Below, one piece after another: positions 45,970 to 55,978 of a stretch of DNA of 64,000 nt. Both the position numbers and the translations under genes were made by a program. Source of the stretch: Streptomyces sp. RKND-216. GTDB lineage: Bacteria; Actinomycetota; Actinomycetes; Streptomycetales; Streptomycetaceae. The stretch's first letter is position 1. The number at the start of each line of letters is the position of its first letter. The DNA lies in the NCBI RefSeq assembly GCF_004795255.1, contig NZ_SSBQ01000002.1:1800001-1864000 (forward strand), written 5' to 3'. Below the pieces are notes generated by a model that had not been told where the DNA came from, searched no databases, and worked only from the letters and a program-made list of their open reading frames with translations.

Positions 45970-47760
45970 TTACTGCTTGACGTACACCTGGTTCACGTTG
46001 ATGTAGCTCCGGACGGTGCTGAACTTCGCGCCGCCGATCTTCGAGCCGTGAATCTGGATCGTCTTGGTGTAGTAGAGCGGGACGGCCGGGTTGACGTTCT
46101 CCACGATGTGGTGGTGGAGCTTGACCCACTCCTCGTTGGCCTTCTCCGGGTCCTTGATCTTCAGGATCCGGTCGATCTCCTTGTTGGTCTTCGGGTCGTC
46201 GATGTGCGAGTAGTTCGACGCACCGTCGGCGATCACGTCACCGTCGTAGACCGGCGGGATGACCGTGGAGGGCGAGGACCAGTCCTGACCCCAGCCGGTC
46301 ATGTAGACGTGGAAGGGGTTGTCGACCTTGCCCATCTGCTCGTACCAGGTCTGGGAGTTGACCGCCTTCTTCTGGACGTTGAAGCCGGCCTCCTCAAGCG
46401 CCTTGGCGATCACGACCGACTGCTTCTGCCGGATGTCGGTGTTGGCGAAGGCGTAGACCAGCTCCATGTTCTCCTTGCCGGCCTCCTTCAGGAGCTTCCG
46501 GGCCTTCTCGGGCTGACCCTTCGGGTTGTCCAGGCGACCGTAGGGGTCGTACTCCGGCTCGTGGCCGGGGAGCGTCGGCGCGAACAGGTTGCCGGCGGTG
46601 GCACCCGCGTACTCGCCGCCCTCGGGGGCGAAGATGGCCGGACCGGGCAGCGCGTAGGTGATGGCGTCGCGGACCTTCTTGTCCTCGATGCGCTTCATGT
46701 TCATGTTCAGCTGCCAGACGTAGGGCTGGTAGCCGGCGACGCTGCGGTCCTTGGCGTTGGTGACCACGTCACGGAGCTGGGCCGCGGAGACGGCACCGCT
46801 GAACTGCAGCGCACGCTGGGCCTCGCCCTTGTCCGCGAGGATGCGGCGGGTCTGGTCCGCGTCATCGTGGTTGAACGTGAACTTCCACTTGTCCGGGTAG
46901 GCGCGGCGGATCGGGTCGGTCTCCGCGTCCCAGTGCTCGTTGCGGACGAGCGTCATCGACTTGCCCGGCTTGTAGTCGCCGATCTTGTACGGACCCAGCG
47001 CCTTCGGGTTCTGGTCGTACTTCTTCTGCGTGTCGTCGTCCTCGGGAACGATCGCGTAGCCGGCCATCGCGAGCGCCTGCGGCAGGTCGTTCTGCGGCGC
47101 GTCGAACTTGAAGACGATCGTCTTGTCGTCCGGCGTCTCGATGACGCTGTCCGGCAGGTGGTCACCCTTGTACGGACCGTCCGGGAGGGCCTTGCGGTAG
47201 TCGTCGCCGGACAGCCACTTCTGGATGAAGGTCGGGCCGTCGAAGATGACCTCGGCGTACAGGCGCTCGAAGGTGTGGCGGACGTCCGCGGACGTGATCG
47301 TGTCGCCGTCCTGGTCCTTGACGCCGTCCTTCAGCGTGTACGTCCAGGTCTTGCCGCCGTCGGACACCTCACCGGCACTGGTGGCGAGGTCGCCCACGAT
47401 GGTCTTCGACCCGTCGTCGTTCTCCTTGGTCGCGGTGAGACCACGGTGGATCAGCACGGCCAGGTTGCCGGCGTCGCTGACGTAGATCTGGCCGGGGTCC
47501 AGGTGGGTGAAGTCCGTCTGCTGGTAGACACGGACGGTCCCGCCCTTGGAGGAACCCTCGACCTCGTCGGCAGGGCCCTGCGAGGCGGCGGCGTCCGCAT
47601 AGGTGACCGGCTGCGACTGCGCCTCAATGTCGCCGAAGTCGGTGTCCTTGCCCGGACTCTTGTCCTGACCACCACCGCCGCTGCAGCCGGTGAGAATCAG
47701 TGAGCCGGCCGCCAAGGCGACTGCGGCTCCGCGCATTCTGCGCGAACGGAGGAAACTCAT
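45970..47760 (-). CDS. bldKB: Oligopeptide-binding lipoprotein (BldKB-like)
   Basis: A 596-residue extracellular solute-binding protein of family 5. The signal ends in LTGC with lipidated Cys26. The binding cleft motifs are visible (VKDQDGDTITSADVRHTFER, GLTATKENDDGS). It delivers peptides to the two permeases. It is the second gene of the operon, as bldKB is in S. coelicolor, and is flanked by a strong hairpin after it and a 100-base gap before it. Confidence 0.88.
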   Translation of the reverse strand: MSFLRSRRMRGAAVALAAGSLILTGCSGGGGQDKSPGKDTDFGDIEAQSQPVTYADAAASQGPADEVEGSSKGGTVRVYQQTDFTHLDPGQIYVSDAGNLAVLIHRGLTATKENDDGSKTIVGDLATSAGEVSDGGKTWTYTLKDGVKDQDGDTITSADVRHTFERLYAEVIFDGPTFIQKWLSGDDYRKALPDGPYKGDHLPDSVIETPDDKTIVFKFDAPQNDLPQALAMAGYAIVPEDDDTQKKYDQNPKALGPYKIGDYKPGKSMTLVRNEHWDAETDPIRRAYPDKWKFTFNHDDADQTRRILADKGEAQRALQFSGAVSAAQLRDVVTNAKDRSVAGYQPYVWQLNMNMKRIEDKKVRDAITYALPGPAIFAPEGGEYAGATAGNLFAPTLPGHEPEYDPYGRLDNPKGQPEKARKLLKEAGKENMELVYAFANTDIRQKQSVVIAKALEEAGFNVQKKAVNSQTWYEQMGKVDNPFHVYMTGWGQDWSSPSTVIPPVYDGDVIADGASNYSHIDDPKTNKEIDRILKIKDPEKANEEWVKLHHHIVENVNPAVPLYYTKTIQIHGSKIGGAKFSTVRSYINVNQVYVKQ

Positions 47761-47860
47761 GATGCCGAATACACCTGCCTGTCAGTTGGGATCCATCTGC
47801 TGCCGGTTCGCAGCCCGGTAGGCCGGATGCGGGGGTGGCAGCCCCCCGGGTGGACGTCCG

Positions 47861-48892
47861 TCAACGTCCGGACTTGGGGTCGAAGGCGTCCCGCACGGAG
47901 TCGCCGAGGAGGTTGAACGCCAGGACGAAGATCACCATGGCGATACCGGGGAAGAACATGTACGCAGGGTCGTACTGGTAGTAGTCCGCGGCCGCGGCGA
48001 ACATCCGGCCCCAGTCGGGTGTCGGCTCGACGTAGCCCACACCCACGTAGGACAGGAACGCGACGGTCAGGATCGCCGAGGGCAGCATGTAGGTGGCCTG
48101 CACCAGGATCGGCGTCATCAGGTTCGGCAGCAGTTCCTTGCGGATGATCCGCCACGGGGAGGCGCCGGAGACCTTCGCCGCCTCGACGAACTCGCGCTCG
48201 CGGAGAGTCAGGGCCGAGCTGCGCACCAGGCGCGCCATGCCCATCCAGCCGAGCACCGCCAGCACGACGACGATCGCGCAGAACTGCACGTAGACCGGCG
48301 TCTCCTTGGTGGGCGGCACGAACAGGGCGAGCACCACCGGCATGGTGGCGATCAGGGTCAGCTGTCCCGGCAGCGCCATCATGAAGTCGGTGATCCGGCC
48401 GAGCCAGTAGTCGACCCTGCCGCCGAAGTAGCCGCTGACCAGGCCGATCAGGATGCCCAGCAGGACCATCGGGATGGTGCAGACGAGCGCGGTGAAGAGC
48501 GAGGTACGCATGCCGTACAGCAGTTGGGTGAAGACGTCGCGGCCCAGCACGGGCTCCACACCGAACCAGAACTCGGAGGACATACCGCCATAGGAGCCGG
48601 CGGGATAGTTGAACGCGTCCAGCAGGCCGGGCGTGTCCTGTCCGTACAGGGTGTACGGGTTCTTGCCGTACAGCATCGAGATCACCGGAGCCAGTGCGGC
48701 GACCACGAAGAAGGAGATCACCACGCAGGCGGAAAGCACGCCGGTGCGGTCGCGCTTGAAGCGTCGCCACATCAGCTGGCCGGGAGAGAGACTCTGCTCG
48801 CCGCTCTGGCCGGCCGCATCCTTGCTCAGGCTCACTTCGCCGGGACCGGGGGTGTCGGTCTCGACGGAGGGCACCTGGGTTGGACTTGTCAT
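47861..48892 (-). CDS. bldKA: Oligopeptide ABC transporter permease (BldKA-like, OppC type)
   Basis: A 343-residue permease of the OppC type: a charged N terminus of about 45 residues, then six helices starting [21 protein letters not shown]. The EAA loop is [28 protein letters not shown]. It is the first gene of the operon. The ATG at 48892 is preceded by a 523-base upstream region where the operon promoter must lie. OppC-first order matches bldKA-bldKB-bldKC-bldKD-bldKE. Confidence 0.85.
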   Translation of the reverse strand: MTSPTQVPSVETDTPGPGEVSLSKDAAGQSGEQSLSPGQLMWRRFKRDRTGVLSACVVISFFVVAALAPVISMLYGKNPYTLYGQDTPGLLDAFNYPAGSYGGMSSEFWFGVEPVLGRDVFTQLLYGMRTSLFTALVCTIPMVLLGILIGLVSGYFGGRVDYWLGRITDFMMALPGQLTLIATMPVVLALFVPPTKETPVYVQFCAIVVVLAVLGWMGMARLVRSSALTLREREFVEAAKVSGASPWRIIRKELLPNLMTPILVQATYMLPSAILTVAFLSYVGVGYVEPTPDWGRMFAAAADYYQYDPAYMFFPGIAMVIFVLAFNLLGDSVRDAFDPKSGR

Positions 48893-49334
48893 CGCGTGTT
48901 AGCCCCTGCGTTAGTGGTACTTCGCTGAACCCGTCTGGATGGCACCGGGGTGCGCCTGGGGTTGAGCGGACTTTTGCAAGTGAATAAGTGCTCAGTCAAG
49001 AGGTGTTGGGGTTGGCTTATGAGCCCGGGGTGCATCTTGAGCGAAGATTGCGCAGATTGACGTCCCAGCGTGCTTGACAAAGAACGATCGTAGTACACAA
49101 AAACGGACAAATTCATGCGAAACGCGTTCACCATCTCGCAACGTGGCCGTCGCCACGCCGATATACGAACGTGGGGAACTGAACTCCGTACAGCCGTCTC
49201 CACAGTCTCTCCTGTTTCGCGACACGGATTCGGTCTTTCGCCTGCTCAGTCCACGCGGGTAGACCTCACCACCCGATCGGCGGCCGATGCGCGATCGAAC
49301 AGAAGCAACGACGGACACACACGGGCACACCTCG
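48893..49334. other. Upstream region of the bldK-type operon
   Basis: A lower-GC region of about 440 bases before the bldK-type operon, with many AT-rich stretches (48970-49000 and 49075-49115). It must contain the operon promoter on the minus strand; I cannot fix one. No gene or structured RNA is recognisable. It adjoins the typA terminator. Confidence 0.4.
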
Positions 49335-49377
49335 ACGGCCCGGGGCCGGCGACGTGACGTCGCCGGCCCCGGGCCGT
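49335..49377 (-). terminator. Terminator after typA
   Basis: A near-perfect inverted repeat of about 21 bases per arm (49335-49355 with 49357-49377) lies 39 bases after the typA stop on the minus strand. Confidence 0.75.
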
Positions 49378-49415
49378 TCCTACGGGCGTGCCGGGGCGCC
49401 TCCCGGCGCCCCGCG

Positions 49416-51284
49416 TCAGCGCTTGGCGCGGGAGGCTGTGCGGGCGCGCTCCTTCTGGTCCAGGACGACCTTGCGGATGCGCACCGTCTCCGGCGTCACC
49501 TCGATGCACTCGTCCTCACGGCAGAACTCCAGCGACTGCTCCAGGGAGAGCTTCCGCGGCGGCACCAGGTTCTCCGTGGTGTCCGCGGAGGCGGCGCGCA
49601 TGTTGGTGAGCTTCTTCTCCTTGGTGATGTTGACGTCCATGTCGTCGGCGCGGGAGTTCTCACCGACGAGCATGCCCTCGTACACCTCGGTGCCGGGCTC
49701 GATGAAGATCGTGCCGCGCTCCTGGAGGTTCATCATCGCGAACGGGGTCGCCTTGCCCGCCCGGTCCGCGACCAGCGAGCCACTGCTGCGAGTGCGCAGA
49801 TCCCCGAACCACGGCTCGTGGCCCTCGGAGATGGAGTGCGCGATGCCGGTGCCGCGGGTCTCGGTCAGGAACTCCGTCCGGAAGCCGATCAGGCCGCGCG
49901 ACGGCACCAGGAACTCCATCCGGATCCAGCCCGACCCGTGGTTGGTCATGGTCTCCATGCGGCCCTTGCGGGAGGCCATCAGCTGGGTGATGGCCCCGAG
50001 GTGCTCCTCGGGCGAGTCGATCGTCATCCGCTCGACGGGCTCGTGGAGCTTGCCGTCGATTTCCCGGGTGACCACCTCGGGCTTGCCGACGGTCAGCTCG
50101 AAGCCCTCCCGGCGCATGGTCTCCACCAGGATGGCCAGCGCCAGCTCGCCGCGGCCCTGCACCTCCCAGGCGTCCGGACGCTCGGTGGGCAGCACGCGGA
50201 GCGAGACGTTGCCGATCAGCTCACGGTCAAGGCGGTCCTTCACCAGCCGCGCGGTGACCTTGTGGCCCTTGCCGCCCTTGCCGACGAGCGGCGAGGTGTT
50301 GGTGCCGATGGTCATGGAGATGGCCGGCTCGTCCACGGTGATCAGCGGCAGCGCCACCGGGTTCTCCGCATCGGCGAGGGTCTCGCCGATCATGATCTCC
50401 GGGATGCCGGCCACCGCGCAGATGTCGCCCGGGCCGGCCTTCTCCGCGGGCTTGCGGGTCAGGGCGTCCGTCATCATCAGTTCGCTGATGCGCACGTTCT
50501 GGACCGTTCCGTCGCGCTTCATCCAGGCCACCGTCTGGCCCTTGCGCAGCTCGCCGTTCTTGACCCGGAGCAGCGCGATGCGGCCGAGGAAGTTGTCCGC
50601 GTCGAGGTTGGTGACGTGCGCCTGGAGCGGCGCGTCCTCCTCGTACGTGGGGGCGGGCACGGTCTCCAGCAGCGTGGTGAAGAACGGCTCCAGGCTGTCG
50701 CTGTCGGCGGGCACGGTGCCGTCGTCCGGCTGGGTCAGCGAGGCCACGCCGTCCCGGGCGCAGGCGTACACGATCGGGAATTCGATCTGTTCCTCGTCGG
50801 CGTCCAGGTCGAGGAACAGGTCGTAGGTCTCGTCGACGACCGCGGAGATGCGGGCGTCGGACCGGTCGGTCTTGTTGATGCACAGGATCACCGGCAGCCG
50901 TGCCTGGAGTGCCTTGCGCAGCACGAAGCGGGTCTGCGGGAGCGGGCCCTCGGAGGCGTCCACCAGCAGCACGACGGCGTCGACCATGGACAGGCCGCGC
51001 TCCACCTCGCCGCCGAAGTCGGCGTGGCCCGGGGTGTCGATGATGTTGATGACGACCGGGTCGCCGCCCTTGCGGTGGTACTTCACGGCGGTGTTCTTGG
51101 CGAGAATGGTGATGCCCTTCTCGCGCTCCAGATCGTTCGAGTCCATCACCCGGTCGTCGACCGACTCGAGCTGGTGCGCGGCGAACGCCCCCGCCTGCTT
51201 GAGCATGGCGTCGACCAGGGTCGTCTTGCCGTGGTCGACGTGGGCGACGATGGCGACGTTACGAATATCGTGGCGGGTGGGCAT
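49416..51284 (-). CDS. typA: Translational GTPase TypA/BipA
   Basis: A 622-residue ribosome-binding GTPase of the EF-G family. G1 is HVDHGKTTLVDAML, G3 DTPGHADFGGEV, and G4 NKTD. Domains II, III, V and the BipA-specific C terminus follow; the end is short and basic. It helps 50S assembly and translation under cold or other stress. The ATG 51284 gives MPTRHDIRNVAIVAHVDHG, a normal start. The gene lies between the bldK region and an orphan binding protein, matching its place in Streptomyces. Confidence 0.95.
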   Translation of the reverse strand: MPTRHDIRNVAIVAHVDHGKTTLVDAMLKQAGAFAAHQLESVDDRVMDSNDLEREKGITILAKNTAVKYHRKGGDPVVINIIDTPGHADFGGEVERGLSMVDAVVLLVDASEGPLPQTRFVLRKALQARLPVILCINKTDRSDARISAVVDETYDLFLDLDADEEQIEFPIVYACARDGVASLTQPDDGTVPADSDSLEPFFTTLLETVPAPTYEEDAPLQAHVTNLDADNFLGRIALLRVKNGELRKGQTVAWMKRDGTVQNVRISELMMTDALTRKPAEKAGPGDICAVAGIPEIMIGETLADAENPVALPLITVDEPAISMTIGTNTSPLVGKGGKGHKVTARLVKDRLDRELIGNVSLRVLPTERPDAWEVQGRGELALAILVETMRREGFELTVGKPEVVTREIDGKLHEPVERMTIDSPEEHLGAITQLMASRKGRMETMTNHGSGWIRMEFLVPSRGLIGFRTEFLTETRGTGIAHSISEGHEPWFGDLRTRSSGSLVADRAGKATPFAMMNLQERGTIFIEPGTEVYEGMLVGENSRADDMDVNITKEKKLTNMRAASADTTENLVPPRKLSLEQSLEFCREDECIEVTPETVRIRKVVLDQKERARTASRAKR

Positions 51285-51544
51285 GCGTGGGCGCTTCTCC
51301 CGGAGTCGTGGATGACGGCGCGACCGATCCGGTCCGCGCGGTCGCCGGGCTCATCACTGTGCTGTGCGCCGCGGCCTCTTTACCGCCCCATGGTACGGGC
51401 CGGGCGCCTCGCCGCCGCCCCCGGGTCTCGACGTGCGGACGCACGTGTGCTAGCGCAGGCGCGGCGCCCGGACGCACGGCAGGGCCGCCTCGCCTCCACC
51501 CGGGGTGACCGGGCGGGCGAGCCGGCCCTGCGGACGACGGCGGC

Positions 51545-53473
51545 TTACTCCGTGCGGCCGATGTCCTGGTAGCGCGGGGTCTGGAAGCCGTACGCGCCGA
51601 TGTTGGCCAGGTCCTCGCGGACCGCGACGAGCTGGGGGCGCTGGTACAGGGGCACCGAGCCGGCGGCCGCCCAGATGCGGGAGTCGGCGCGGCTCAGCAG
51701 ATCCTGGCGCTCCTCCCGGTCCAGCTCGCCGACGGCCGCGGCGAAGAGCTGGTCGATGCGGTCGGTCCCGACCCGGGTGTAGTTCTGGCGCACGGTGAGG
51801 GAGCCGTTCCCCGCCGGGACGGGCTTGGCGAAGATCGGGCCGGCGTCGGTCGCGGGGAACGCGCTGGCCGGCCACGCGTACAGGGCCAGGTCGTAGTCGC
51901 CGGACGCGATGTGGTCGCGGAACAGGCTCTCGTCCTCGACCCGCTCGATGCGGGTGCGGATGCCGACCTCGGCGAGCTGGTCCGAGACCTGCTCGGCCGT
52001 CGCCCGGGTGACGGCGGTGCCGGGGCCGGCCGGGACCAGGAAGCGCAGGGCCAGCGGGTTGCCGCCCTTGGTGCGGACGGCGGCGGCACGGCCGGCCTCC
52101 AGCCCCTTCATCTCGTCGGCGCGCTGCTCGGCCCGCTCACCGTCGCGGTTCTTCCCTTCCTCGGCCCCCTTCTCCTTGGCATCGACCGGGGCGTCCGGGT
52201 CGTCGCCCGTGGCGGGTGCTCCGCTCTCCCAGCCCGCGTCGGCGAGCAGGGCCTGCGCGGACTCGAGGTCGCGGCCGCCGAGAGCGGCGCTGTTGTCCTG
52301 GTAGCCGGCCTGGTCACGCATCCGCAGGTGGCTGCCGAGCGCCTGGGCCGGCAGCCCCAGGTCGGCCAGCGCCTTCTCGGCGAGCGCCCCCCGGTCCAGG
52401 GTCCGGGCGAGGGCGCGGCGCACGCGTTCGTCGCCGAGCGGGCCGGAGGCGCCGTTCAGGGCGAGCTGGGTGTAGGCGGGGGCGAGGGCGCGGCGCACGT
52501 CGTACGTCCCGAGGTCGCCGGTCTTCTTCCGGGGCTTTCCGGCGGTCTTGCCGTCGGCCCTCTCCTTGCCGCGGGGTTTGGCGTCGGTGGTGTGGACGCC
52601 GTCGATGCGCTCGGCGAGCTTCGGGGTGACCTCGGCGACGTCGACCTTTCCGGCGGCGAGCGCCGCGCCGCGTTCGCCGCGCGGCACGACCGTGAGCGCG
52701 ATCCGGTCCAGCTTCGCCTCGTCCCCCCACCAGGCGTCGTTGCGCACGAGGGTGACCCGGTCGTCCTTCTTCCCGAGCGGCTTCACCGCGAAGGGCCCGC
52801 CGGAGGCGGGCAGCCGGGTGCGTGCCTCCTCGTTGAAGCCGTCGGGGCTGCCCATCACCGACTTCGGGTAGAGCGGCGTGAACAGCGACTCCCAGTCGGC
52901 ATACGGCTTCTTGAAGGTGACCTCGACCTGGCGGGGGGTGTCGCCCGCCGCCACCTTCGCGATCCGGTCGTAGCCGGCGTTGCGGGCCGTCCAGTAGGCG
53001 CTGTTGCCACCGCCGAGCGCCTTCCACTGGGCACGGAAGTCGGCGGCGGAGAGGGCACGGCCGTCGCTCCAGCGTGCGTCCTCGGCGAGGGTGTAGACGA
53101 CCGTCTGCCGGGGCTCGGTCCCGGTGACCTCGGCGGATTCGAGGTAGTCGCCGTTCCGCTGGGGCCGGCCCCGGCTGTCCAACGTGAACAGTGCGGGCAG
53201 CACGGCTTCCGCGATGCGGGTGGTGGCACCGGTGGCGTCGGGCTGGAAGACGTTCAGCGTGGTGGGCATCGCGTCGACGGCCCAGCGCAGCGTTCCTCCG
53301 TCGGTGACGTCGTCGCGGGAGACGGCGCGGACGTCCCGGGCGGCTCCGCTGTCGCCCTGCGGGGCGTCGTCTCCGCCCGAGGTGCACGCGGCGAGCGGCA
53401 GCAGCAGGCCGCCGGCGGCGAGTACGGCCGCGCAGCGCCGCGCGGCGGTGTCGATGGCTGGTGCGGCTGGCAT
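51545..53473 (-). CDS. Orphan family 5 solute-binding lipoprotein
   Basis: A 642-residue lipoprotein of the oligopeptide/monoamine-binding family 5. The signal ends in LAAC with Cys30. The core has TLNVFQPDATGATTRIAEAVLP and typical family strands. Two highly charged insertions are unusual: about residues 330-360 (KPRGKERADGKTAGKPRKK) and about 445-480 (KEKGAEEGKNRDGERAE). No permease or ATPase gene adjoins it, so it may use the bldK-type permeases or bind ligand alone. ATG 53473 follows GGAGG. Confidence 0.85.
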   Translation of the reverse strand: MPAAPAIDTAARRCAAVLAAGGLLLPLAACTSGGDDAPQGDSGAARDVRAVSRDDVTDGGTLRWAVDAMPTTLNVFQPDATGATTRIAEAVLPALFTLDSRGRPQRNGDYLESAEVTGTEPRQTVVYTLAEDARWSDGRALSAADFRAQWKALGGGNSAYWTARNAGYDRIAKVAAGDTPRQVEVTFKKPYADWESLFTPLYPKSVMGSPDGFNEEARTRLPASGGPFAVKPLGKKDDRVTLVRNDAWWGDEAKLDRIALTVVPRGERGAALAAGKVDVAEVTPKLAERIDGVHTTDAKPRGKERADGKTAGKPRKKTGDLGTYDVRRALAPAYTQLALNGASGPLGDERVRRALARTLDRGALAEKALADLGLPAQALGSHLRMRDQAGYQDNSAALGGRDLESAQALLADAGWESGAPATGDDPDAPVDAKEKGAEEGKNRDGERAEQRADEMKGLEAGRAAAVRTKGGNPLALRFLVPAGPGTAVTRATAEQVSDQLAEVGIRTRIERVEDESLFRDHIASGDYDLALYAWPASAFPATDAGPIFAKPVPAGNGSLTVRQNYTRVGTDRIDQLFAAAVGELDREERQDLLSRADSRIWAAAGSVPLYQRPQLVAVREDLANIGAYGFQTPRYQDIGRTE

Positions 53474-53686
53474 CGCGGGAACCTCCGGGGCGCGCAGACG
53501 CCGCCCGGGGTGGGCCGGCGGGTCGTCGCAGTGGGCCGTGTGGTGCACGGGATCGGTACGCACCCACTGAAAGCGACCGGACGCGGTGCGGCATCCGGGC
53601 ACGTCCATCCGTGCGCCGACGCCACCCGCCCGGCGCACACGTCCACGGGCGCCTGCCCTGCCGCGAGCGGGTGTGATCTGAATTAC

Positions 53687-54052
53687 ATGATTACCCGGCA
53701 AGAGCGTGAGAAGCTGCGCGGCTGGTTCACCGGCCGCCTGCCGGACGAGGTGCACGAGGAACTGCTCGACGTGACGGTGGACCGCGAGGAGATCACCGTC
53801 GTCGGGCGGATCACCGGGCCCAGGCTCGCCGACGATGTCTCGCAGGAGGAGCGGGAGGCTGCGGCTGAAGGCCGGCCCAACGAACTCCGGGAACGCACCC
53901 GGGAGACCCGGATGGCCGTGGCCCGCGAGGCCGAACGCCGGTTCGGGCGCAAGCTGACGGCGGTTCGGAACTCGGAGGTGTCCAGCTCGATCGCCAGCGG
54001 TTCCGGCAGGGTGAGGGTCTTGGCGAAGGCCGTCTCCTCGAGGTGGGTGTAG
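53687..54052 (+). pseudogene. Truncated conserved protein fused to antisense sequence
   Basis: The first ~90 residues (MITRQEREKLRGWFTGRLPD, then EERRFGRK-like AERRFGRKL) match a Streptomyces protein of unknown function that is normally nearly twice as long. After residue ~90 the frame continues only through the antisense strand of the Uma2 remnant to a chance stop at 54052. So the 3' half was deleted at the junction near 53960. The product may still be made but its C terminus is chimeric. The start has no obvious ribosome site. Confidence 0.6.
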
Positions 54053-54465
54053 CGGCCGTCCAGCGGCTCGGAGTAGACCCTGACCCGTGCCGGACTGCCT
54101 GTCGACGAGGAGATGGAGGGGGACGCCCGCGGCCGCGTATCCCCTGAGTTTCCCGGCGCGTCCTTCGGGCGGGGTCGTGGTAGTCCTCCTGGTCGGCGAA
54201 CGCCCCCTTGGGCGCCACGACCAGGTCGGGAGTCACCTTCACCGAAGCCCAGGGGACGTTCAGCCCGAGGCCGGTGTAGCACCGAGCTTCCGGCGTTGGT
54301 CGCGCACCTTTCCGGTCAACTCCGAAACGATCTCCTCATGCTCCCCGTCCGCCGGTGGGGTCACGTGGATCTCCCCCTCGATCAACTCCGCGCGCCACCC
54401 TCGGGGGCGGCCGTGCTGATGGAGTCGAAGGCTTCTTTTGCGGACCGGGCCATCGGATCGTCCAT
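53968..54465 (-). pseudogene. Uma2-family endonuclease remnant with multiple frameshifts
   Basis: On the minus strand, reading through several frames gives MDDPMARSAKEAFDSISTA, then WRAELIEGEIHVTPPADGEH, then YTGLGLNVP and KVTPDLVVAPKGAFADQEDY, then LRGYAAAGVPLHLLVDRQSG, and finally VYSEPLDGRYTHLEETAF ending in ELDTSEF. This is the order of a Uma2 (DUF820, PD-(D/E)XK fold) nuclease. At least four frame changes and a gap after QEDYHDP (the usual EVTSP segment) show it is dead. It runs directly into the deletion junction with the truncated plus-strand gene. Confidence 0.65.
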
Positions 54466-54584
54466 ACGGTCATCCTCGTCAGCGCACGTCGTACGCTCCG
54501 GGACGGTCAGCACCACGGCGGGCCTCCTCCTGTTTTCGGAGCGACGCTCTCACCCCAAGCGAGCCGACGACCACGAGAACGGAC

Positions 54585-54610
54585 TCCGCTCACTCGAACG
54601 CGTGAGCGGA
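54585..54610. terminator. Hairpin downstream of the SRPBCC gene
   Basis: A 9-base inverted repeat (54585-54593 with 54602-54610) lies 50 bases beyond the minus-strand SRPBCC stop. Confidence 0.4.
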
Positions 54611-54659
54611 TACGTTTCTGTCGGTCAACCCGACTCCGCACTCCGTTCAGGCGAACCGT

Positions 54660-55088
54660 TCAGGCGTTGCCGGCCGCCTTTTCCGCCGCATGCTGGAACT
54701 CGCCGAGGTCGTAGTGGGCGAGGACGGAGTCGAGGTTGGTGAGCGCGCCCAGGTGCTCCACGAAGCCGTGCGGGTTGTACTCGATCTGGAGCGCCACCCG
54801 CGTCCGCGTGTCGCTGACGTGGTGGAAGGTGACCACGCCGGCGTGCTCGACTCCGTCCATCGTGCGCCAGGCGATCCGCTCGTGAGGGATGACCTCGGTG
54901 AGTTCGGCGGTGAACGCCTTGTCCGCGCCGGGCAGGGCGAGCCACCACGAGAAGGTGCGGTCGTCGATGCGCGCGACCTTCTGCACGTGACTGAGAAACT
55001 CCGGCCAGCGCGTCACGTCGCTCCACAGCGCCCAGGTCACCGCCACCGGAGCGTCGACGTCCACGGTCTCCACGAGGGAGGACGACAC
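54660..55088 (-). CDS. SRPBCC (START/cyclase-like) family protein
   Basis: A 142-residue helix-grip-fold protein of the polyketide cyclase/dehydrase and SRPBCC type, with SSLVETVDVDAPVAVTWALWSDVTRWPEFL at the start and a typical FVEHLGALTNLDSVLAHYDLGEF end. Such proteins bind small hydrophobic molecules. GTG 55088 follows GAGGTGG, a good ribosome site; an ATG at 55109 is possible. It is next to the decayed patch and upstream of a divergent secreted protein. Confidence 0.75.
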   Translation of the reverse strand: MSSSLVETVDVDAPVAVTWALWSDVTRWPEFLSHVQKVARIDDRTFSWWLALPGADKAFTAELTEVIPHERIAWRTMDGVEHAGVVTFHHVSDTRTRVALQIEYNPHGFVEHLGALTNLDSVLAHYDLGEFQHAAEKAAGNA

Positions 55089-55377
55089 GTTTCTCCACCT
55101 CTTTCCCATGTGTACGAAGGGGAGTTGGCACCCCGCATACCCCGCCGCGCCGCTTTCATGACCGGGCGGTGCGGCTCGCGCGTCAGCGCCGGGGGCGCAC
55201 ACCTCCTGCGGCGAACGCGCCCCCACGCGCGGGCAACCCTCCACCGGCCCGGTGTGTCCGACAAGGCGGAAGAAGCGGACAGACTACGTTCTTCGCGTCG
55301 TCCGCAGCGTGGAACGTGTGCGCCTGGCGCGTGCGCGCTCCACCGACCCGTCGGACCGAAGCAAGGGGGACACCTCG

Positions 55378-55896
55378 ATGCGTGCACGAACGACCGCGAT
55401 CGCCGCCACCGCCTGTGCGCTGGCGCTGCTGCCGGCGGCCTCCGCCGTCGCCGGTACCGGGCCCGCGCCGGACAAGCAGCGCAAGGCCGCGTCCACCGCG
55501 CCCTCCGCCGCCGGCAATCCGCTGAGCGCCCGCGCCCAGGCGGCCGGCGTCTGCACCGACGCGTACGAGATCGGCACCGCCGGATACATCATCCGCGACG
55601 GGCAGCGGATCGGCTCCGTCAAGCAGTTCTACTCGCCGTCCTGCGGGGAGAACTACGGCTACCTGTGGGTGTGGCAGAGCTTCCGCGCCTCGCACGGCGA
55701 CTACGACGTCTCGGTCGGTGTCTACAGCTACAGCCGCGACGAGTTCGTCGGTAAGCGCACCTGGCTGAACACCAACGGGAAGGAGTACTGGTCCAACCCG
55801 GCCGACACCACCTCGGAGTGCACCGCCGCCGTCGGCTCCCTCCGCGCCGCGGGCGACCCGCTGGCCGGTCAGGCCGCAAGCTCCAAGCGCTGCTGA
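55378..55896 (+). CDS. Secreted DUF2690/YjfA-like protein
   Basis: A 172-residue secreted protein. The signal peptide covers about residues 1-25 (MRARTTAIAATACALALLPA). The mature domain has CTDAYEIGTAGYIIRDGQRIGSVKQFYSPSCGENYG, matching the DUF2690 pattern (repeated Cys with YSPSC), and later YWSNPADTTSEC. Function is unknown in the family. ATG 55378 follows AAGGGGG. It is convergent with the hydrolase gene. Confidence 0.75.
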   Translation: MRARTTAIAATACALALLPAASAVAGTGPAPDKQRKAASTAPSAAGNPLSARAQAAGVCTDAYEIGTAGYIIRDGQRIGSVKQFYSPSCGENYGYLWVWQSFRASHGDYDVSVGVYSYSRDEFVGKRTWLNTNGKEYWSNPADTTSECTAAVGSLRAAGDPLAGQAASSKRC

Positions 55897-55978
55897 CACC
55901 GCACCGCCGTGGCAGCAGCGGGGCGTCGGTCCCCCCGGACCGGCGCCCCTCGTTGCTCTTCCGGCCCCGCCCCTCCCG

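Noticed and set aside
45853..53690. TTA codons that would place the bldK-type operon under bldA control
   Set aside because: By eye, the TTA or TAA triplets found here fall outside the frame or in intergenic sequence; I found no in-frame TTA, but this was not an exhaustive count.
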